This document shows positions 60,612 through 64,000 of a stretch of DNA of 64,000 nucleotides, piece by piece; position 1 is the stretch's first letter; each line of letters begins with the position of its first letter. Origin of the DNA: Raoultibacter massiliensis (lineage in GTDB: Bacteria > Actinomycetota > Coriobacteriia > Coriobacteriales > Eggerthellaceae); assembly GCF_900199545.1 (NCBI RefSeq), contig NZ_LT962671.1, positions 1,515,155 to 1,579,154 of the forward strand. Reading direction: 5' to 3'. The notes beneath the pieces were generated by a model, which was not told where the DNA came from, did no database searches, and saw nothing but the letters and a program-made list of their open reading frames with translations. A program made the position numbers and the translations under genes.

Positions 60612-62177
60612 TTATCCGCTCGCCGTCGCAGCGCCCATATCCCAAAGCGGGAAGGGAGGGTTCGCCAGCGGTTTGGTCGCGATGGACATGAGTAGCATCG
60701 CGTTGTCATCGGCCGCGATCCTGTTCGAGGCGATCTTGCCGCACGAGGCGCAGCGATGGAGGATCGCCCACTCCCCGTTCTTGCGCACCCAAACTCCGAT
60801 GGGTTCCATGACGCCCCGGCATAAAGATGCGCGATCGCCCGGGCGGTTATCCACATGCACGCTCGAAAGGCAGTGCGGGCAATGGTTGCGATGCTCGCTT
60901 CCAGCATCCTCGGGCACCACCACGCTTCCGCACACCGAGCAGGTGAAGCTCTCGATGCAGGCCTCATGGCGGTAATCGGGCCGACCGCGCCGCGCCGCAC
61001 GATCGGCCTTCGCCGCAGAGTGCGCATGCGGCGGGCACCCATCCCGCACCGCTTCCCGCTCGTTTCCCGCCGAAGCCCGATCGCCTTGCTCTGCCAAACG
61101 GCCGAGCCGCATCGGAGTTCGACCGGTCTGCATGGCTTCGCGGTCGACTTGCTTCATCTGCCGAACAAGCTTGGAAAGGTTTTTCTCCCACTGCCGCTTG
61201 TCGCGCAAGAACCCTTCCTTGTCATCGGCAAGGCGCGTTTCGATCTTAAGCTTCAGATAGCTTTCCCACCGCTCGGGCGCAAGCTCGCCTTCGCGTATGG
61301 CCTCCGCTATCGCACAGCCCGGCTCGCCCTCGTGGCGGCAATCGCTGAATCGGCACTTGCCGAAATAGGCCTCGACGTCGGAAAATCCCTGGCTTAAACC
61401 CTCGTCGGCGTTCCACATGCCCAGCTCGCGCATGCCGGGCGTATCGATCAGCATGGCTCCGCCTTCCAGAAGCGTCAACTGCCGATGGGAGGTGGTGTGC
61501 CTGCCCCGTCCGTCGCTTTCGCGAACCTCACCGACAGCCATGAGATCATCTCCCGAAAGCGCGTTCACCAAACTCGACTTGCCTACGCCCGAAGACCCGA
61601 GCAGCACGATCGTCTTGCCCGGCTCGAGGTAGCGATCGAGCTCGCTGAGCCCCATCCCGGTCTTTGCGCTGATGGCACGCACATCGACGCCGAACGCAAC
61701 GCTCTCGGCGATCTGTATGCAGGTCGATACATCTTCGGCGCAATCAGCCTTGGTGAGCACGACGACAGGCACAGCGCCCGACTGCCATGAAAGCGTCAGA
61801 TACCGCTCGAGGCGCCGCTCGTTGAAATCGCCGTCGAGAGCCTGCATGACGAAAACGTAATCGAAGTTCGCGGCAACGGCCTGCTCGGCATGTCCTGAAG
61901 ACGATGGATCGCGACGCGCGAAAAACGTCGATCGCGGCAGTGTTTCCCGAATCCGGCTTTCGCCATCCTTCACCCAGTCGATCATCACGAAATCGCCGAC
62001 GGTAGGATGACACGACTCGGATGCGCGGTACTCTCCCCTTTTAAGACGAGCCATGCCAACGCCCTCCTCGCATACGATCTCGAACAAACCGCGGTGAACT
62101 GCGGTGATTCTAGCTGGTATTCCTGTAGCGCTCTCGGGCAACCGCAAAGGGTTCAGCCCGTATCTTTCCATGTTCAT
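60612..62177 (-). CDS. rsgA: RsgA small-subunit GTPase fused to a C-terminal RNHCP domain
   Basis: 521 aa; RsgA alone is about 300-350. Residues 1-340 form RsgA: an OB-fold, then the circularly permuted G domain with LTKAD (G4, 141-145), GSSGVGKSSLVNALSG (G1, 194-209), the switch region RGRHTTSHRQL, DTPG (245-248), and a zinc site (Cys275, Cys280, His282, Cys288). RsgA matures the 30S subunit in a GTP-dependent way. A linker rich in Arg/Ala joins a RNHCP-type domain (about 408-505): CSVCGSVV, RNHCPHCLSSVHVDNRPGDR, HRCASCG and NRIAADDN, which should bind zinc. The ATG has GGAGAG upstream. The fusion partner may add an RNA- or ribosome-binding surface. Confidence 0.9.
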   Translation of the reverse strand: MNMERYGLNPLRLPESATGIPARITAVHRGLFEIVCEEGVGMARLKRGEYRASESCHPTVGDFVMIDWVKDGESRIRETLPRSTFFARRDPSSSGHAEQAVAANFDYVFVMQALDGDFNERRLERYLTLSWQSGAVPVVVLTKADCAEDVSTCIQIAESVAFGVDVRAISAKTGMGLSELDRYLEPGKTIVLLGSSGVGKSSLVNALSGDDLMAVGEVRESDGRGRHTTSHRQLTLLEGGAMLIDTPGMRELGMWNADEGLSQGFSDVEAYFGKCRFSDCRHEGEPGCAIAEAIREGELAPERWESYLKLKIETRLADDKEGFLRDKRQWEKNLSKLVRQMKQVDREAMQTGRTPMRLGRLAEQGDRASAGNEREAVRDGCPPHAHSAAKADRAARRGRPDYRHEACIESFTCSVCGSVVVPEDAGSEHRNHCPHCLSSVHVDNRPGDRASLCRGVMEPIGVWVRKNGEWAILHRCASCGKIASNRIAADDNAMLLMSIATKPLANPPFPLWDMGAATASG

Positions 62178-62308
62178 TGTTGGTACTCTCCTGGTGCTTC
62201 AATATTCCGTTCATTGATTTCTTCCTGTCTGCAAGGCTTCCCGCCAAAGAAAAATCCCGCCCGACGCGCCTTCGCAACCGTCAGAACGGGATCGTTCGAT
62301 TAGGGGTA

Positions 62309-62482
62309 TCATGCCAGATGGCATAGAAAAAGCACGTCAAGCGTGCCTTCGTTGCGCATATGCGCGGCTGGTTTCACGGAGGCGGTTCGGATGCCGTGCG
62401 GGCAGAACGAAATCTGCACCATGCGGCCATCCGCGGTATGAGGTTTTAGAGGGAAGCGACCTTCGCAACCGCCGGCATACAT
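62309..62482 (-). CDS. Candidate small protein of unknown function
   Basis: 57 aa from the ATG at 62482, with GAAAGGA at a short 4-bp distance. A promoter-like TTGCAT-N18-TACTAT (62552-62523) lies about 35 bp upstream. The peptide MYAGGCEGRFPLKPHTADGR is followed by VQISFCPHGIRTASVKPAAH and has two Cys. No family is recognised and the frame could be chance; the combination of promoter and ribosome site is the only support. Confidence 0.3.
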   Translation of the reverse strand: MYAGGCEGRFPLKPHTADGRMVQISFCPHGIRTASVKPAAHMRNEGTLDVLFLCHLA

Positions 62483-62522
62483 CAATCCTTTCACATTCCC
62501 TTTCGGGAAACAACGTTTGGAC

Positions 62523-62552
62523 ATAGTAACAGGTTGCACAAAGCAAATGCAA
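62523..62552 (-). promoter_or_regulatory. Candidate promoter of the small open frame
   Basis: TTGCAT (62552-62547), 18 bp, TACTAT (62528-62523) on the minus strand. Both hexamers match four of six consensus bases. Confidence 0.35.
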
Positions 62553-62754
62553 GCGATCCAGGCAGAAATCCACCGCCAAACGGCCGAAAGAGCACGGGAA
62601 CCCCGCACTCGAAGCAGACGCGGTCATGAGACTGCTCTTGAAACATGGCAACGGAGAATGCCGATGCGGCGGCGATGGGCTGAAACTCCAAGGTGTATAA
62701 TCGGCGGTCGCGGCTGCAACGCGCGTATGCCGGGTTTCAAGAAAGGAATCGCGT

Positions 62755-63576
62755 ATGCTCTTCGGTGCTTTGGTCATCGACCTGCTCTTCATCGGATTGG
62801 GAGCGCTCATGCGCTACACCGCATTCGACCCGAACCCTACGTTCGGATATCGGACCACCCGCTCGATGCAGAGCCGCGAGGCGTGGGCATACGCGAACAG
62901 GAAAGGCGGCACGATGATGGCCGTCGTCGGACTTGCGTGCCTTGCAACGGCGATCGCATTAGCCGCATTCGACGGAGCAACCGGGCTCACCGCAACCGAT
63001 GCGGGATCCGCCGCGGCAGCATGCCTGTACATGGGGCTGCCGCTCATCGGGATCATCGCAATCGTCCCCGTAGTGGAATGCGATCTGAAAAAGCGTTTCG
63101 ACGGCAAAGGACGCGAAGGCCAAAACGCCTCTGTTCAAGCGGAGGCAACCGAGCCGACGGATTTCGACCAAACCGCATCGATGTCCAACTGCAAGCAGGG
63201 CGACACCGCCCCCCTGCGAAAGCAAGCGCCGCTAAGCCCGGTCGAGCGGATCGCGCTCGGCGTGCTGTGCCTTGCACCGCTCATCATCGCGCTCTGCGGG
63301 TTCGCCGCCCTTCCCGACACCATCGCCGTCCACTTCGCAGCCGGCGGCCCCGACGGATGGGCGCCCAAATCCCAAATCTTTCTTTTCGCCGCAATCATGG
63401 CCGCGAGCAATCTGCTGTTGACCTTCGCCTACCGCATTGCCAGAAACCAGCAGAAGACAGCCTCCATCGAAAACGCGGCACGCTCGATGCGAACGATTCT
63501 CTTTGCGGTATTCGCCTTCTGCATGCTCTCATCGAGCGGCGCCGTCGCCTATGTTGTTCTGGTAAACGCAAGTTAG
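62755..63576 (+). CDS. SdpI-family membrane protein
   Basis: 273 aa with AAAGGAA upstream of the ATG. About six membrane helices in two groups, joined by a polar loop (about 120-155). NPTFGYRTTRSMQSREAWAYANR is the SdpI signature (residues 28-50), and LPDTIAVHFAAGGPDGWAPK (183-202) is the DUF1648 signature; here the order SdpI then DUF1648 is reversed relative to the usual DUF1648-SdpI. SdpI gives immunity to the SdpC toxin and acts with an ArsR-type repressor in Bacillus; neither toxin nor repressor is seen here, so the role is uncertain. Confidence 0.85.
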   Translation: MLFGALVIDLLFIGLGALMRYTAFDPNPTFGYRTTRSMQSREAWAYANRKGGTMMAVVGLACLATAIALAAFDGATGLTATDAGSAAAACLYMGLPLIGIIAIVPVVECDLKKRFDGKGREGQNASVQAEATEPTDFDQTASMSNCKQGDTAPLRKQAPLSPVERIALGVLCLAPLIIALCGFAALPDTIAVHFAAGGPDGWAPKSQIFLFAAIMAASNLLLTFAYRIARNQQKTASIENAARSMRTILFAVFAFCMLSSSGAVAYVVLVNAS

Positions 63577-63765
63577 CAGCGCGCGCACGCTGCCGAAGCG
63601 GGGCGCCGCTGCAGAGCGGGACGCGCCGCAGGACAGCGCGACCCCAAGTCGCGGCAAGCCCCGAACAACGACATGCCGCAGGGCAAAACATGCCCCTGAT
63701 CGCAGTCTCCCGCCATCGGCTCGACAGCCGAGGAGCGGGGGCTCGGAAGCGGTTCCGACCGCCGG

Positions 63766-64000
63766 TCACTCGCCCAGAATCGCTTCCCCCGGAGGCTTGA
63801 ATGCGGGCACCTTCGCGCCACCCGCGCGGTCGAGATCAGCCAAAAACCGCTCTTCCATGATGCGGTTGCGCGTGTTCCATGTGGCGCCCGCCACCGCATC
63901 GATCAGATCCTGCACCTCGTCCTCGGTAGCATTGGACCCGTCCACGAGGCTGACCGAACGCCCGCCGTCGGACTCTTCGTCGCGCGAAGGCCCGCCGGCT
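63766..64000 (-). CDS. C-terminal part of an unknown protein (cut by window edge)
   Basis: The last 78 codons of a gene that continues past the right edge; the stop is TGA at 63768-63766. The peptide includes SVSLVDGSNATEDEVQDLID, then WNTRNRIMEERFLADLDRAG and ends VPAFKPPGEAILGE. It is acidic and helical, with no membrane segment. I do not recognise a family. Codon use matches the neighbours and the frame is fully open. Confidence 0.5.
   Translation of the reverse strand, partial: AGGPSRDEESDGGRSVSLVDGSNATEDEVQDLIDAVAGATWNTRNRIMEERFLADLDRAGGAKVPAFKPPGEAILGE

Larger units (their letters stand above)
62178..62754. other. Intergenic region with a candidate small gene
   Basis: 577 bp. ATCCCG (near 62264) and CGGGAT (near 62287) can pair. 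A promoter-like pair TTGCAT-N18-TACTAT on the minus strand and a short open frame (separate entries) occupy the middle. TATAAT at 62696-62701 is a candidate -10 for the SdpI-like gene. Nothing else is recognised. Confidence 0.4.

Overview
The window looks like chromosomal DNA of a high-GC anaerobic actinobacterium of the class Coriobacteriia, most likely the family Eggerthellaceae. I infer this from three things seen here: a 12-TM-type membrane protein ending in a LuxR DNA-binding domain beside a respiratory-type operon, a DMSO-reductase-family molybdoenzyme with its own chaperone and sensor kinase, and core genes (rho, dnaE, gatCAB, his) that read as actinobacterial. The genus cannot be named from sequence alone. 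No rRNA, tRNA, CRISPR array, prophage or intact insertion sequence was recognised. Most genes are tightly packed, with frequent 1-20 bp overlaps.

Layout. 0-5.1 kb: tail of an EngB-like GTPase, a membrane LuxR regulator, and a divergent pair of secreted molybdopterin-oxidoreductase-like proteins, the first also carrying three CXXCH haem motifs. 5.2-12.9 kb (minus strand): metY with a long structured leader, then sppA-metG, then fsa-rho, where Rho carries an Asn/Gln-rich insert. 13-20.4 kb: a compact histidine operon hisZG-D-C-B-H-A-F-I with hisZ and hisG fused and no hisE. 20.4-21.3 kb: non-coding, with a perfect 30-bp inverted repeat. 21.3-32.1 kb: a methyltransferase, gatCAB, a Fic protein with a VbhA-like N-terminus, a padR-DUF1700-DUF4097 envelope-stress-like operon with a clear operator, an AbrB-like protein, a ferredoxin-type aldo/keto reductase and ychF. 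32.4-39.1 kb: a DMSO-reductase-family operon (dmsA, dmsB, torD-like) followed by a two-component pair whose kinase has a periplasmic haem c motif.

39.1-40.5 kb holds the most interesting candidate system: an Abi_2/AbiF-family HEPN protein (active-site motif RNICAH), preceded by a strong promoter and a short structured RNA, and apparently translated from a CTG codon behind a perfect AGGAGG. This is the layout expected of an RNA-antitoxin/HEPN-RNase module. 40.7-46 kb: an NSS-family transporter, an MFS transporter and asnB. 46.0-46.9 kb: non-coding with degenerate 22-bp tandem repeats. 46.9-50.6 kb: a sodium/solute symporter and a metallophosphoesterase-ArsS radical-SAM fusion. 50.7-56.4 kb: a disordered hypothetical protein, truA and dnaE. 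56.4-59.7 kb: an AT-rich upstream region and a large beta-helix surface protein with an LARTG sorting signal. 59.8-64 kb: pyrE, an RsgA-RNHCP fusion, a candidate small gene, an SdpI-like membrane protein and a partial unknown gene at the right edge.

Regulation visible in the DNA: an operator over the metY promoter plus an attenuator hairpin in its leader, a palindrome inside the padR promoter, an inverted repeat spanning the symporter promoter, and several strong hairpin terminators. Twice, the 3' end of a biosynthetic gene (metY and hisZG) is echoed as short repeats in the adjoining spacer.
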